Part shown: in pieces, positions 33,741 through 43,136 of the stretch | Position numbering within the stretch: the first letter of the stretch is position 1 | Layout of the letters: every line of letters starts with the position of its first letter | Assembly: GCF_036013935.1 (NCBI RefSeq) | Contig: NZ_CP107902.1 | Location: 4,001,001 to 4,065,000, forward strand | Origin: Streptomyces sp. NBC_00461 | GTDB taxonomy: Bacteria; Actinomycetota; Actinomycetes; Streptomycetales; Streptomycetaceae | Reading direction: 5' to 3' | Length of the DNA stretch: 64,000 nucleotides | Position numbers and translations under genes: made by a program | Notes under the pieces: model-generated | Databases searched by the model: none | Seen by the model: only the letters and a program-made list of their open reading frames with translations | What the model was told of the DNA's origin: nothing

Positions 33741-34847
33741 TCACCCGTCCAGTTCCGCGATCTTCGCCGTCGACGGCTCCCGGCGCTGCTGGGCCGCACG
33801 GGCGGTGAAGTCGCCGCTGCGCAGAACCCGCTGGACGTTGCCCCAGGTCAGCAGGGCGATGTCGGGCTCGGACCAGCCGCGGTGCAGCAGCTCTGCGATG
33901 AGGTGCGGATAGCAGGAGGCGTCGCCGAGTTCCTGGGGGTGCGCGGTGCCGGCGTCGTAGGTGCCGGACAGGCCGACGCAGGCCGGGCCCGCCACCTCGC
34001 GCACATGGTCGAGGTGGTCGGCGACGTCCCGGACGGACGGACCCGTCTGTTCCGGTGTGAGCGGCACCATGCACAGGCCCTTGGCGGCGCCCAGCTCGGC
34101 GAGCAGGTCGTCGGGGAGGTTGGCAGGGTGGGGGCGCAGGGAGCGGGCGGCGGAGCGGGTGAACAGGGCCGGCGCCCTGGAGACCGCGAGGACCCGGCGG
34201 ACGGTGTCCGCGGAGGCGCCGGAGAGGTCGGGGAGCACGCCGACCCGGTTCATCTCGCGCACGACCTCCTCGCCGAACCGGGTGAGCCCCGCCTCGCTCG
34301 CCCAGGACACCCCGGACAGGGTGAGGACGCGCAGGCCGAGGGCGTACAGGGCGCGCAGGATGCCGAGGGAGTCGCCGAGGGCGGCGGCTCCGGCGGGGCC
34401 GAGCAGGACGGCGATGCGGCCGCAGTTGTGGGCGTCGGTGGCCTGCCCGGCGGTGCACACCAGGCGCAGGCCCTCGGGGTGGGTCCGTACGACGGTGTTC
34501 ACCAGGTCCAGCTGCTCCAGGGTCGCGCCGACGGCCCGGTCCCCGACGATGCCCTTCGGCAGGTGCAGCGACCAGAACAGCACGCCGACGTGGCCCTCGC
34601 GCAGCCGTGGCACGTCCGTGTCGACGGAGGCCTCGCCGAGCTCCAGGTCGTACCAGGGCAGGTGCCTGAGCGCCCACGGCAGTCCGCTGTAGCCGTCGGC
34701 GACGGGATGGACGGCAAGGATGGCGCGGGCGCGCTCCAGCGGGGCGTCGGCCGGGTCGGAGACCTGCGCGTAGGACTCGGCCTCGAAGGGATCCGGCAGG
34801 CCGTCGAGCTCGCTGGTGCTGTGCAGTTCGTCCTGGAGGTCTGCCAT
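33741..34847 (-). CDS. Degenerate M19 membrane-dipeptidase paralogue, catalytic residues lost
   Basis: A 368-residue homologue of the intact dipeptidase at 35274-36467, alignable from DGYSGLPWALRHLP to SEPDIALLTWGNVQRVL. Every metal-site motif of the M19 family is changed: HND becomes YSG (53-55), MGAEGGH becomes LLGPAGA, THNDNN becomes SGVSWAS, DLSH becomes DLSG, FSHSSSR becomes FTRSAAR. The fold-determining residues and full length remain and there is no frameshift, so this is a pseudoenzyme rather than a decaying gene. ATG at 34847 follows CGGAG; GTG at 34892 would add 15 residues. Role may be regulatory or binding. Confidence 0.85.
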   Translation of the reverse strand: MADLQDELHSTSELDGLPDPFEAESYAQVSDPADAPLERARAILAVHPVADGYSGLPWALRHLPWYDLELGEASVDTDVPRLREGHVGVLFWSLHLPKGIVGDRAVGATLEQLDLVNTVVRTHPEGLRLVCTAGQATDAHNCGRIAVLLGPAGAAALGDSLGILRALYALGLRVLTLSGVSWASEAGLTRFGEEVVREMNRVGVLPDLSGASADTVRRVLAVSRAPALFTRSAARSLRPHPANLPDDLLAELGAAKGLCMVPLTPEQTGPSVRDVADHLDHVREVAGPACVGLSGTYDAGTAHPQELGDASCYPHLIAELLHRGWSEPDIALLTWGNVQRVLRSGDFTARAAQQRREPSTAKIAELDG

Positions 34848-34952
34848 GGCGGGCTCCGTACGTCGTGAATCGTCCCCAAGGGGTACGGTCACCGTCGCAC
34901 GGGGGCGCGGGGGGCTTCCTGGTGAGTGGGGCGTTCGGGGGACCGGACCGGC

Positions 34953-35243
34953 TCAGTGCTCCTGGGCCGCCTCGATGACCTCGTCCAGGGTGTCCCGGGA
35001 GCGGACCAGGTCGGCGATCATGCGGTCGATGCGCTCGCGCTCCGACGCGAGGCCCGCGACCAGCCGCGCGGTGGCGACCGCCGAAGGCCCGCCGTCCTGG
35101 TCGCGCACACAGGGCAGCAGCTGCCGGATCCTCTCGCTGTGCGGACCGGCCGCGTACAGCTCCTGGATCCGCACGACTCGGTCCACCGGTCCACCGGTCC
35201 GCGGCCGGTACCCGATGTATGTGGGCGGGGCCGACGGCTGCAC
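34953..35243 (-). pseudogene. MerR family regulator remnant lacking the DNA-binding head
   Basis: The 96 codons read like the second half of a MerR protein: GYRPRTGGPVDRVVRIQELY is the end of the wing and linker, PHSERIRQLLPCVRD is the typical helix with Cys, and the rest (ERERIDRMIADLVRSRDTLD) is the dimerisation coiled coil. The N-terminal helix-turn-helix (about 40 residues) is missing; an in-frame TGA, which is the stop of the upstream dipeptidase gene, blocks any extension. A 5' deletion, perhaps linked to the dipeptidase duplication, is the likely cause. It could still be expressed as a dimerisation-only inhibitor. Confidence 0.75.
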
Positions 35244-35273
35244 CGACCACCCCGCCCTCGACGCCCGGCTGCC

Positions 35274-36467
35274 TCAGCCCTCGGAGCCGTCCAGCGACTC
35301 GATCGTGGCGTTGGACGGCGACCGGGTCGCCTGAAGGTCCCGCGCCACGTCCTCCGCCGCACCCAGCACCCGTACCGAGTTCTGCCAGGTCAGCTTGGCC
35401 AGGTCGGGCTTCGACCAGCCGCGGTCCAGCAGTTCTGCGATCAGGTTCGGGTAGCCGGAGACATCGCTCAGACCGTCGGGTGTGAAGGCCGTGCCGTCGT
35501 AGTCGCCACCGATGCCGAGATGGTCGATACCCGCGACCTCGCGCATGTGGTCCAGGTGGTCGGCGACCGTTGACACCGTGGCGACGGGGCGGGGCGTGCG
35601 CTCCTCGAAGGCGCGGTGCAGCTTCATCGCCTCCTCGCTGGTGTCCAGGTGGTGGAAGCCGTGGGCGCGCAGGTTGTCGTCGGCCGCGGCCGTCCAGTCC
35701 ACGGCCGCCTGCAGCACGAACTTCGGCACGAACGTGACCATGGCCACGCCGCCGTTGCCCGGCAGGCGTTCCAGGACGTCGTCCGGGATGTTGCGCGGGT
35801 GGTCGCAGACGGCGCGGGAGGAGGAGTGGGAGAAGATCACCGGCGCGCTCGTCGCGTCGAGCGCGTCCCGCATCGTCGTCGCCGCGACGTGCGAGAGGTC
35901 GACGAGCATGCCGAGGCGGTTCATCTCCCGGACGACCTCACGGCCGAAGGCGGACAGACCGCCGACGTTCGGCTCGTCGGTCGCCGAGTCGGCCCACGGG
36001 TTGTTGTCGTTGTGGGTGAGCGTCATGTAGCGCACGCCCAGCCCGTACAGCCCCCGCAGCGTGCCCAGCGAGCAGGCGATGGAGTGGCCGCCCTCCGCCC
36101 CCATGAGCGAGGCGATACGGCCCTCCCGGCGTGCCGCCTCCATGTCCGCGGCCGTCACCGCGGGTGCCAGATCCGCCGGATGCCGCGCCAGCAACTGCCG
36201 TACGCAGTCGATCTGTTCGAGCGTCGCGGGCACCGCGTCCGGCAGGTCCGAGCGCACGTACACCGACCAGTACTGCGCGCCCACACCGCCCTCGCGCAGA
36301 CGCGGGATGTCGGTGTGCAGATGGGCGTTCTGGGGCTGCGTGATGTCGCGGACGTCGAGGTCGTAGCCGACCTTGCGCAGCGCCCAGGGCAGGTCGTTGT
36401 GCCCGTCGACGACCGGGAACTCGACGAGCAGGGCGCGGGCTTCCTCCAGGGAGGTCATCTGCGTCAC
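35274..36467 (-). CDS. Membrane dipeptidase (M19 renal dipeptidase family), intact
   Basis: A 397-residue zinc dipeptidase fold with all ligands: H23/D25 in VDGHNDLPW, bridging Glu125 in MGAEGGHS, His in DLSHVAATT and FSHSSSRAV, and Asp in GIGGDYDGT. No signal peptide is visible, so it is probably cytosolic, cleaving dipeptides including D-residue ones. The GTG start overlaps the purE stop (GTGA), so it is translationally coupled to purK-purE. The inactive copy lies just downstream past the MerR remnant. Confidence 0.92.
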   Translation of the reverse strand: MTQMTSLEEARALLVEFPVVDGHNDLPWALRKVGYDLDVRDITQPQNAHLHTDIPRLREGGVGAQYWSVYVRSDLPDAVPATLEQIDCVRQLLARHPADLAPAVTAADMEAARREGRIASLMGAEGGHSIACSLGTLRGLYGLGVRYMTLTHNDNNPWADSATDEPNVGGLSAFGREVVREMNRLGMLVDLSHVAATTMRDALDATSAPVIFSHSSSRAVCDHPRNIPDDVLERLPGNGGVAMVTFVPKFVLQAAVDWTAAADDNLRAHGFHHLDTSEEAMKLHRAFEERTPRPVATVSTVADHLDHMREVAGIDHLGIGGDYDGTAFTPDGLSDVSGYPNLIAELLDRGWSKPDLAKLTWQNSVRVLGAAEDVARDLQATRSPSNATIESLDGSEG

Positions 36468-37048
36468 TTCCCGAAGCCGAAACCGCCGCCGGCGTTGCCC
36501 TCGACCTTGGCGCGCAGGCGCTTGCCCTTCTCCGTTGCCTGGTCGTTCAGCTCCTGCTGGAACTCCCGCATGCGGACGAGGAGTTCCTCGTCGTGTGCGG
36601 CGAGGATGCGGGCCGCGAGGAGGCCGGCGTTGCGGGCGCCGGCGACGGAGACGGTGGCGACGGGCACGCCGGCCGGCATCTGCACGATCGACAGCAGGGA
36701 GTCCATGCCGTCCAGGTACTTCAGGGGCACGGGCACGCCGATCACCGGCAGCGGGGTCACGGAGGCGAGCATGCCCGGCAGGTGGGCCGCGCCCCCGGCG
36801 CCCGCGACGATCACTTTCAGGCCCCGCTCGGCGGCCTGCTCGCCGTATGTGATCATCTCGCGCGGCATGCGGTGCGCGGAGACGACGTCGACCTCGTACT
36901 CGATCTCGAACTCGTCGAGGGCCTGGGCGGCGGCCTCCATGACGGGCCAGTCGGAGTCCGACCCCATGACGATGCCGACCAATGGGACAGGGCGCGCGTC
37001 AGCGCTCGTTGAGGGGTGGCGGTCGGGCGACGGGTGGGCAGGGCTCAT
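36464..37048 (-). CDS. purE: N5-carboxyaminoimidazole ribonucleotide mutase PurE
   Basis: Converts N5-CAIR to CAIR in purine synthesis, after PurK. The 194-residue protein has [17 protein letters not shown] (about 24-40), [14 protein letters not shown] with the catalytic His, and [25 protein letters not shown]. An N-terminal extension of about 20 residues and a C-terminal Gly/Phe tail (GGGFGFGK) are extra. ATG overlaps the purK stop (ATGA). Confidence 0.96.
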   Translation of the reverse strand: MSPAHPSPDRHPSTSADARPVPLVGIVMGSDSDWPVMEAAAQALDEFEIEYEVDVVSAHRMPREMITYGEQAAERGLKVIVAGAGGAAHLPGMLASVTPLPVIGVPVPLKYLDGMDSLLSIVQMPAGVPVATVSVAGARNAGLLAARILAAHDEELLVRMREFQQELNDQATEKGKRLRAKVEGNAGGGFGFGK

Positions 37049-38184
37049 TCGGTGATCGTGCCTCTCAGGTAGCCGGCAGCGTGACGTGCGCGTTCGAGAA
37101 CGTCGTCCAGGTCGTCGCCGTAGGTGTTGACGTGGCCCACCTTGCGGCCCGGCTTCACGTCCTTGCCGTACATGTGGATCTTCAGCTTGGGGTCGCGGGC
37201 CATGCAGTGCAGATACGCGGAGTACATGTCCGGGTAGTCGCCGCCCAGGACGTTCACCATGACCGTCCACTTCGCGCGCGGGCGCGGGTCGCCGAGCGGG
37301 AGGTCGAGGACCGCGCGGACGTGGTTGGCGAACTGGGACGTGATCGCGCCGTCCTGGGTCCAGTGGCCCGAGTTGTGCGGGCGCATCGCGAGTTCGTTGA
37401 CGAGGATGCGGCCGTCGCGGGTCTGGAACAGCTCGACGGCGAGGTGGCCGACGACGTCCAGTTCCTTGGCGATGTTCAGGGCCAGCTGCTCGGCCTGCAG
37501 GGCGAGCGTCTCGTCGAGACCGGGGGCCGGGGCGATCACCGTGTCGCAGACGCCGGCCACCTGCTGGGACTCGACCACCGGGTAGGCGACCGCCTGGCCG
37601 TGCGGGGAGCGGACGACGTTCGCCGCGAGCTCGCGGACGTAGTCGACCTTCTCCTCGGCGAGGACGGGGACGCCCGCGCGGAAGGGGTCCTCGGCCTGGG
37701 CCACGTCGTCGACGACCCACACGCCCTTGCCGTCGTAGCCGCCGCGGACCGTCTTGAGGACGACCGGGAAGCCGTCGCCCTCGGCCGCGAAGGCGGCCAC
37801 GTCCGCCGGGTCGGCGACGATGCGGTGCCGTGGGCACGGCACGCCGATCGCGTCGAGCTTCGCGCGCATCACGCCCTTGTCCTGGGCGTGCACGAGCGCG
37901 TCGGGGCCGGGGCGCACGGGGATGCCGTCCGCCTCCAGGGCCCGTAGATGCTCGGTGGGTACGTGTTCGTGATCGAAGGTGATCACATCGCAGCCCCTTG
38001 CGAACGCGCGCAGCGTGTCGAGGTCGCGATAGTCGCCGATGACGACATCGCTGACGACCTGCGCCGCGGAATCCTGAGGGGTGTCACTGAGGAGCTTGAA
38101 CCTGATGCCGAGCGGGATGCCTGACTCGTGTGTCATACGAGCGAGCTGGCCTCCGCCGACCATGCCGACTACCGGGAACGTCAC
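37045..38184 (-). CDS. purK: N5-carboxyaminoimidazole ribonucleotide synthase PurK
   Basis: ATP-grasp enzyme carboxylating AIR with bicarbonate. The 379-residue protein starts [20 protein letters not shown], has ATP-grasp motifs [27 protein letters not shown]-like [14 protein letters not shown] and [26 protein letters not shown]. First gene of the purK-purE-dipeptidase unit. Start at 38184 gives the family N-terminus exactly. Confidence 0.96.
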   Translation of the reverse strand: MTFPVVGMVGGGQLARMTHESGIPLGIRFKLLSDTPQDSAAQVVSDVVIGDYRDLDTLRAFARGCDVITFDHEHVPTEHLRALEADGIPVRPGPDALVHAQDKGVMRAKLDAIGVPCPRHRIVADPADVAAFAAEGDGFPVVLKTVRGGYDGKGVWVVDDVAQAEDPFRAGVPVLAEEKVDYVRELAANVVRSPHGQAVAYPVVESQQVAGVCDTVIAPAPGLDETLALQAEQLALNIAKELDVVGHLAVELFQTRDGRILVNELAMRPHNSGHWTQDGAITSQFANHVRAVLDLPLGDPRPRAKWTVMVNVLGGDYPDMYSAYLHCMARDPKLKIHMYGKDVKPGRKVGHVNTYGDDLDDVLERARHAAGYLRGTITE

Positions 38185-38388
38185 GCCCCCAGAGTATCGG
38201 CCGCGTCGGCCAGACCGGTTTCCGGCCGTTTTCCGGGGCTCTTACCTGCCTCTTCCCGGACGTTTCCCCCTCTCCCCCCGTTCTTTCCAACCTGTTTCCG
38301 ACCTGTGAGCTCATCCACAGCAGTTTATGAAGGGGGGTGGTTAGCATGGTTTGAGTTGACGAATACGACGACTACGACGCCGCAGCCG

Positions 38389-38928
38389 ATGCAGCCGACC
38401 CGGATGGGGGCCTTCAGGACCATGGACCAGGGTTCCTCCGGGCTGCGAAGGCTCACACGCGAGATCGCCAAGTTCGGTGCGGTGGGTGCTCTCGGCACCG
38501 TCGTGAACTTCGGCGTCTCCAACCTGCTGTGGCATCTGACCAGCCTGCAGGCGGTGCGCGCCAACGTGATCGCCACCGTCGTCGCCATCGGCGTCAACTA
38601 CCTGGGCTTCCGCTACTTCACCTATCGGGACCGCGACAAGAGCGCGCGGACCAGGGAACTGACGCTGTTCCTGGCCTTCAGCCTGGTCGGCCTGGTGATC
38701 GAGAACGGCGTCCTGTACGCCGCGATCTACGGCTTCGGCTGGGACAGCTCGCTGCAGCGCAACATCTTCAAGGTCGTCGGCATCGGCCTGGGCACGCTGT
38801 TCCGGTTCTGGTCCTACCGCAGCTGGGTGTTCAAGGCCCTGCCGGCCCGGGAGGCGCTCGCCGACGCGGAATCGTTCCTGGAGAAGGCCGGGGCCGAGCG
38901 GCCCAAGGCCGAACAGCGCGTCAGCTGA
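38389..38928 (+). CDS. GtrA family membrane protein
   Basis: A 179-residue protein with four membrane helices: FGAVGALGTVVNFGVSNLLW, ANVIATVVAIGVNYLGFRYF, LFLAFSLVGLVIENGVLYAA and a last one near VVGIGLGTLFRFWSYRSWVF. FRYFTYRD and FRFWSYRSWVF are typical GtrA loops. GtrA proteins are thought to flip or assist polyprenyl-linked sugars. The start is uncertain: ATGs at 38389, 38404 and 38422 or a TTG at 38356 lack good ribosome sites; the first ATG is used. Confidence 0.85.
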   Translation: MQPTRMGAFRTMDQGSSGLRRLTREIAKFGAVGALGTVVNFGVSNLLWHLTSLQAVRANVIATVVAIGVNYLGFRYFTYRDRDKSARTRELTLFLAFSLVGLVIENGVLYAAIYGFGWDSSLQRNIFKVVGIGLGTLFRFWSYRSWVFKALPAREALADAESFLEKAGAERPKAEQRVS

Positions 38929-38953
38929 GCCGCGTCCCCCGCACCCCACTCGA

Positions 38954-40231
38954 CTATCGGACCGTCGGTTCCTCGTCCTCGGCCGGCATGCGCTTCAGTG
39001 GCGGCGTGCGGGACAGGAACAGCCCGAACACCGGCGGCATCGTCTGCAGCATCTCCAGGCGTCCGCCGTCCGCCTCCGCCAGATCCCGGGCCACCGCCAG
39101 CCCGATGCCCGTCGAGTTCCGCCCGCTGATGGTGCGCTCGAAGATCCGCGCGCCGAGGTCCGCGGGCACGCCGGGTCCCTCGTCGGTCACCTCGACGACG
39201 GCCTGGTTGCCGGTCACGCGCGTACGCAGTGCCACCGTGCCGCCGCCGTGCATCAGCGAGTTCTCGATCAGTGCCGCCAGCACCTGCGCGACCGCGCCCG
39301 GTGTGCCGACCGCCTGCAGATGCCGCTTGCCGGAGCTCACGATCGCCCGCCCCGAGCTGCGGTATGCGGGCCGCCACTCGGCGAGCTGCTGCTGGATGAC
39401 CTCGTCGAGGTCGAAGGAGACGGCGTTGCCGGTGCGGGGGTCGCGGGAGTTGGTGAGGAGCCGTTCCACCACGTCCGTGAGGCGCTCGACCTGGGTGAGG
39501 GCGACGTTGGCCTCCTCCTTCACCGTGTCCGGGTCGTCGGTGAGGGTGATCTCCTCCAGCCGCATCGACAGCGCGGTCAGCGGTGTGCGCAGCTGATGGG
39601 AGGCGTCGGCGGCCAGGCGCCGTTCGGCGGTGAGCATGCGGCCGATGCGCTCGGCGGAGGAGTCCAGCACGTCGGCGACCCGGTCCAGCTCCGGGACGCC
39701 GTAGCGCTTGTGGCGGGGGCGCGGGTCGCCCGAGCCCAGCCGCTCGGCGGTCTCGGCGAGGTCGGTGAGCGGGGAGGCGAGCCGGTTGGCCTGGCGGATC
39801 GCCAGCAGGACGGCGGCCACCACGGCGAGCATCGCGACAAGCCCGATGATCAGCAGCGTCCGGCCGACCTCGCGGCTCACGGTGGAGCGCGGCTCCTCGA
39901 CGACGACCTGCTCGCCCTCCTCGCCGGTGGCCCGTCCGCGGATGGCGTCGCCCTCGGGCTTGGTGCCGACCTCGATGGCTGCCTGCCCCGGGATCCGGAT
40001 GACGGCGTACCGCTCCCCCGTGACCTGCTTCTTGAGGAGGTCGGCGGTGACGGCGCCCGCCCCGATGAGCCGGCTGTCCACGATGCTGGCCAGTCGCTGC
40101 GCCTCGGAACTGACCCGTTCCTGGGCGCTGTTGCTGATGGTCCGCGTCTCGACGATGACGAGGGACACGCCGAAGACGGCGATCACGACGAGCACCACGG
40201 CGAGCGTGGACTGGATCAGTCGACGGCGCAT
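38954..40231 (-). CDS. Sensor histidine kinase with HAMP domain
   Basis: A 425-residue membrane kinase. Helix 1 at about 8-28, an extracytoplasmic sensor of about 100 residues, helix 2 near VGRTLLIIGLVAMLAVVAAV (about 125-145), HAMP domain (LADPLTDL-like LASPLTDLAETAERLGSGD), H-box ADASHQLRTPLTAL with the phospho-His, N-box LIENSLMHGGG, G1 TDEGPGVPADL and G2 GRNSTGIGLAVARDL. It follows its response regulator by 47 bp in the same operon. Stimulus unknown. Confidence 0.93.
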   Translation of the reverse strand: MRRRLIQSTLAVVLVVIAVFGVSLVIVETRTISNSAQERVSSEAQRLASIVDSRLIGAGAVTADLLKKQVTGERYAVIRIPGQAAIEVGTKPEGDAIRGRATGEEGEQVVVEEPRSTVSREVGRTLLIIGLVAMLAVVAAVLLAIRQANRLASPLTDLAETAERLGSGDPRPRHKRYGVPELDRVADVLDSSAERIGRMLTAERRLAADASHQLRTPLTALSMRLEEITLTDDPDTVKEEANVALTQVERLTDVVERLLTNSRDPRTGNAVSFDLDEVIQQQLAEWRPAYRSSGRAIVSSGKRHLQAVGTPGAVAQVLAALIENSLMHGGGTVALRTRVTGNQAVVEVTDEGPGVPADLGARIFERTISGRNSTGIGLAVARDLAEADGGRLEMLQTMPPVFGLFLSRTPPLKRMPAEDEEPTVR

Positions 40232-40278
40232 GTCCTCTGTACCTGGGTCGGGCTACGGGTCGGGCTACGGATGGGGGT

Positions 40279-40956
40279 TCAGCTCTTCTCGAAGCGGAAA
40301 CCCACGCCTCGTACCGTGGCGATGTACCGGGGGTTCGCCGCGTCGTCGCCCAGCTTCTTGCGCAGCCACGAGATGTGCATGTCGAGGGTCTTGGTCGACG
40401 ACCACCAGGTGGTGTCCCAGACCTCGCGCATCAGCTGGTCGCGGGTGACGACGCGTCCGGCGTCCCGCACGAGGACCCGCAGCAGGTCGAACTCCTTGGC
40501 GGTCAGCTGGAGTTCCTCGTCGCCCATCCACGCACGGTGCGACTCCACGTCGATCCGCACGCCGTGCGTCGCGGGCGGCTGCACCGGCTCCGCGGCGCCG
40601 CGCCGCAGCAGGGCGCGGACACGGGCGAGCAGTTCGGCGAGCCGGAAGGGCTTGGTGACGTAGTCGTCGGCGCCCGCGTCGAGTCCGACGACGGTGTCCA
40701 CCTCGTCGGCCCGCGCGGTGAGGATGAGGACCGGCACGGTGTGCCCTTCGGCACGCAGTCGGCGGGCCACCTCAAGGCCGTCCATGCCGGGCAGACCGAG
40801 GTCCAGCACCACCAGGTCGATGCCGCCCTGTATTCCGGCGTCGAGTGCGGTGGGGCCGTCCTCGCGCACCTCGACCTCGTAGCCTTCCCGGCGCAGGGCG
40901 CGGGCCAGCGGCTCCGAGATGGACGCGTCGTCCTCGGCGAGCAGTACACGGGTCAT
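40279..40956 (-). CDS. OmpR-family response regulator
   Basis: A 225-residue regulator. Receiver domain: acidic pair LLAEDDASI, phospho-Asp in VVLDLGLPGMDGLEV (about 51), Thr in LILTARAD and Lys in DDYVTKPFRLAEL. C-terminal winged helix (about 125-222) with TAKEFDLLRVL, RVVTRDQLMREVWDT and ATVRGVGFRFE. ATG at 40956 gives the canonical N-terminus MTRVLLAEDD. Partner is the adjacent kinase. Confidence 0.94.
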   Translation of the reverse strand: MTRVLLAEDDASISEPLARALRREGYEVEVREDGPTALDAGIQGGIDLVVLDLGLPGMDGLEVARRLRAEGHTVPVLILTARADEVDTVVGLDAGADDYVTKPFRLAELLARVRALLRRGAAEPVQPPATHGVRIDVESHRAWMGDEELQLTAKEFDLLRVLVRDAGRVVTRDQLMREVWDTTWWSSTKTLDMHISWLRKKLGDDAANPRYIATVRGVGFRFEKS

Positions 40957-41252
40957 GAGGTGATGGTAGTCCGCTCCTGACATGTGCTGGGGTGTGATCG
41001 GCACGGGTGATTCTTACCTTTGGGCGGATCGGGGCGAACCTGTGTCTGTGTGGTGCGATCGTGGTGGGGGCCTTGGAAAGGGCGTGTACGGTTCCACGAT
41101 CACCTGTGATCCGTGTCTCAAGTCCTTCCATATCCGGCAGTGTCCTGCCGTATGGTGAAACAACGCCTGTAGCACTTCGAGGACCTTTGGCGACCACTTG
41201 ACGCTGAAGGTCTCATTTGTGTGCGGTAAACCCCCACCAGCAAGGAACGACC

Positions 41253-42749
41253 ATGGCGTCCAGCTTGACGAAGGACTCGGTTCACCCGGGCACCCCCCCT
41301 TCCGGGAAGACCTTCTTCGGCCACCCTCGCGGTCTGGCCACCCTCTTCATGACCGAGATGTGGGAGCGTTTCTCCTACTACGGCATGAAGGCCCTGCTCC
41401 CGCTCTACCTGGTGGCCCCCGGCGGGCTGCACCTGAGCGCGGGCGCCGCGACCGCGATCTACTCGGTGTACGTGTCGCTCGTGTACCTGCTCACCCTGCC
41501 GGGCGGCTGGTTCGCGGACCGTGTGCTCGGCCCCCGCAAGACCGTCGCCATCGCCGGCGTGGTCATCATGCTGGGCCACCTCACCCTGGCCCTGCCGAGC
41601 GCCGGCACCTTCTACGCGGGTCTCGGTCTGGTCGCCATCGGTTCCGGTCTGCTGAAGGCCAACATCTCCACGATGGTCGGCCACCTCTACGACGGCCCCG
41701 AGGACCCGCGCCGCGACGGTGGCTTCACGCTCTTCTACATCGGCATCAACCTGGGCGCCTTCGCCGCACCGCTGATCATCGGCACCGTCGGCGAGAGCGT
41801 CAGCTGGCACCTGGGCTTCGCGCTGGCCGCGCTCGGCATGGCGCTGGGTCTGGCCCAGTTCCTGCTCGGCACCCGCCACCTGGACGCGCGCTCGGACATC
41901 GTGCCGACGCCGCTGTCGGACGCCGAGAAGAAGGCCACGCTGACCAAGGCCGCCCTGTGGGCGGGCGTCGCGGCCGTCTTCTACGTGATCGTCGGCGTCT
42001 CCGGCGTCTACACGCTGAACTGGGTGCTGGTCCCGATCACGGTCGCGGGTCTGCTCATCCCGGTCGTCGTGATCGCCCGCATCAAGCGGGACAAGGAACT
42101 GGACCGCGCCGATCAGTCGAAGATGAGCGCGTACATCTGGTTCTTCGTCGCCGCGGCCGTGTTCTGGATGATCTACGACCAGGGCGGTTCGACCGTGTCG
42201 CTGTTCGCCGAGGCCTCGGCGAAGAACACGGTCTTCGGCTGGGAGTTCCCGGTCTCCTGGTACCAGTCGGTCAACCCGGTCATGATCATGGCGTTCGCGC
42301 CGGTCTTCGCCTGGGCGTGGCTGGCGCTGGCGCGGCGCGGCAAGGAGCCGAGCACCGCGGTGAAGTTCACCGGCGGTCTGGTCCTGATCGGTGCGTCCTT
42401 CTTCCTCTTCCTCGCGCCGCTCTCGATCGCCGACGGTGGTCACAAGGCCGCGGCGATGTGGCTGGTCGGCATCTACTTCGTGCAGACCGTCGGTGAGCTG
42501 ATGCTCTCCCCGGTCGGCCTGTCGGTCACCACCAAGATGGCGCCCGCCAAGTACGCCTCCCAGATGATGGGTGTCTGGTTCCTGGCCGTCACCGCCGGTG
42601 ACGCCACGACCGGTCTGCTGTCCATCGCCGGGGTCGACCTGAACAAGACGGGCATCGTGACCCTCCAGGCGGTGCTCGCGGTGATCGCCGGTGCCGCGGT
42701 GTGGATGTACCGCAAGCGGGTCAAGGAACTCATGGGCGACGTGCACTGA
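41253..42749 (+). CDS. POT/PTR2 family proton-dependent oligopeptide transporter
   Basis: A 498-residue MFS transporter importing di- and tripeptides with protons. It has the ExxER motif TEMWERFSYYGMKALL (residues about 32-47), GGWFADRVLGPRKT, the PTR2 signature region FTLFYIGINLGAFAAPLI and about 12-14 hydrophobic helices. AAGGA precedes the ATG at 41253. Followed by a strong terminator. Peptide uptake fits with the dipeptidases encoded a few kilobases away, though not in an operon. Confidence 0.94.
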   Translation: MASSLTKDSVHPGTPPSGKTFFGHPRGLATLFMTEMWERFSYYGMKALLPLYLVAPGGLHLSAGAATAIYSVYVSLVYLLTLPGGWFADRVLGPRKTVAIAGVVIMLGHLTLALPSAGTFYAGLGLVAIGSGLLKANISTMVGHLYDGPEDPRRDGGFTLFYIGINLGAFAAPLIIGTVGESVSWHLGFALAALGMALGLAQFLLGTRHLDARSDIVPTPLSDAEKKATLTKAALWAGVAAVFYVIVGVSGVYTLNWVLVPITVAGLLIPVVVIARIKRDKELDRADQSKMSAYIWFFVAAAVFWMIYDQGGSTVSLFAEASAKNTVFGWEFPVSWYQSVNPVMIMAFAPVFAWAWLALARRGKEPSTAVKFTGGLVLIGASFFLFLAPLSIADGGHKAAAMWLVGIYFVQTVGELMLSPVGLSVTTKMAPAKYASQMMGVWFLAVTAGDATTGLLSIAGVDLNKTGIVTLQAVLAVIAGAAVWMYRKRVKELMGDVH

Positions 42750-42768
42750 CGTACACCCACGGCTTGAC

Positions 42769-42806
42769 GGAGGGCCGCCGCATCCACTGGGGTGCGGCGG
42801 CCCTCC
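42769..42806 (+). terminator. Terminator after peptide transporter gene
   Basis: GGAGGGCCGCCGCA and TGCGGCGGCCCTCC form a perfect 14-bp stem with a 10-base loop, followed by GAGTTTCTTTG. It also serves the convergent DUF397 gene. Confidence 0.93.
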
Positions 42807-42836
42807 GAGTTTCTTTGTGGTCAGCGGTACCGCCGG

Positions 42837-43136
42837 TCACACGCCGGTCAACTCGTCGCGTCGTACGGCGGCGACGAAGGCCCCCCAGGCGGTCGCCGAG
42901 AGGACGAGGGCGGGGCCGTGGGGGTTCTTGGAGTCGCGGACGGGGACGAGGGCGCAAGGGGCGGAGAGGTTGTCGGCGACTTCGAGGCAGGCGCCGCCGT
43001 CGGAGTTGCTGTAGCTGCTCTTGCGCCAGGCTGCGGCAGCGAGGAAGTCGTCGGAAACCTCGACGCACTCGCCGCCGTCCGAGTTGCTGTAGCTGCTCTT
43101 ACGCCACGTCACAGCCGTCAGGTCGATGGATCGCAC
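42837..43136 (-). CDS. DUF397 protein with internal duplication
   Basis: A 99-residue protein of the family that pairs with XRE/DUF5753 regulators in Streptomyces. The segment VTWRKSSYSNSDGGECVEV recurs 26 residues later as AAWRKSSYSNSDGGACLEV, followed by one copy of the C-terminal part (VPVRDSKNPHGPALVLSATAW). At DNA level about 37 bp are nearly identical between copies. Its start lies 19 bases inside the end of the regulator gene, implying coupling. DUF397 proteins are inferred to antagonise the partner regulator, as WhiJ/BldB-type pairs suggest. Confidence 0.9.
   Translation of the reverse strand: MRSIDLTAVTWRKSSYSNSDGGECVEVSDDFLAAAAWRKSSYSNSDGGACLEVADNLSAPCALVPVRDSKNPHGPALVLSATAWGAFVAAVRRDELTGV

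Noticed and set aside
33741..34847. Calling the second M19 gene a pseudogene
   Set aside because: The frame is intact at full length and structural residues are kept, so it is annotated as a coding pseudoenzyme.
41198..41230. TTGACG and GGTAAA upstream of the peptide transporter
   Set aside because: Spacing of 21 bases does not fit a -35/-10 pair.
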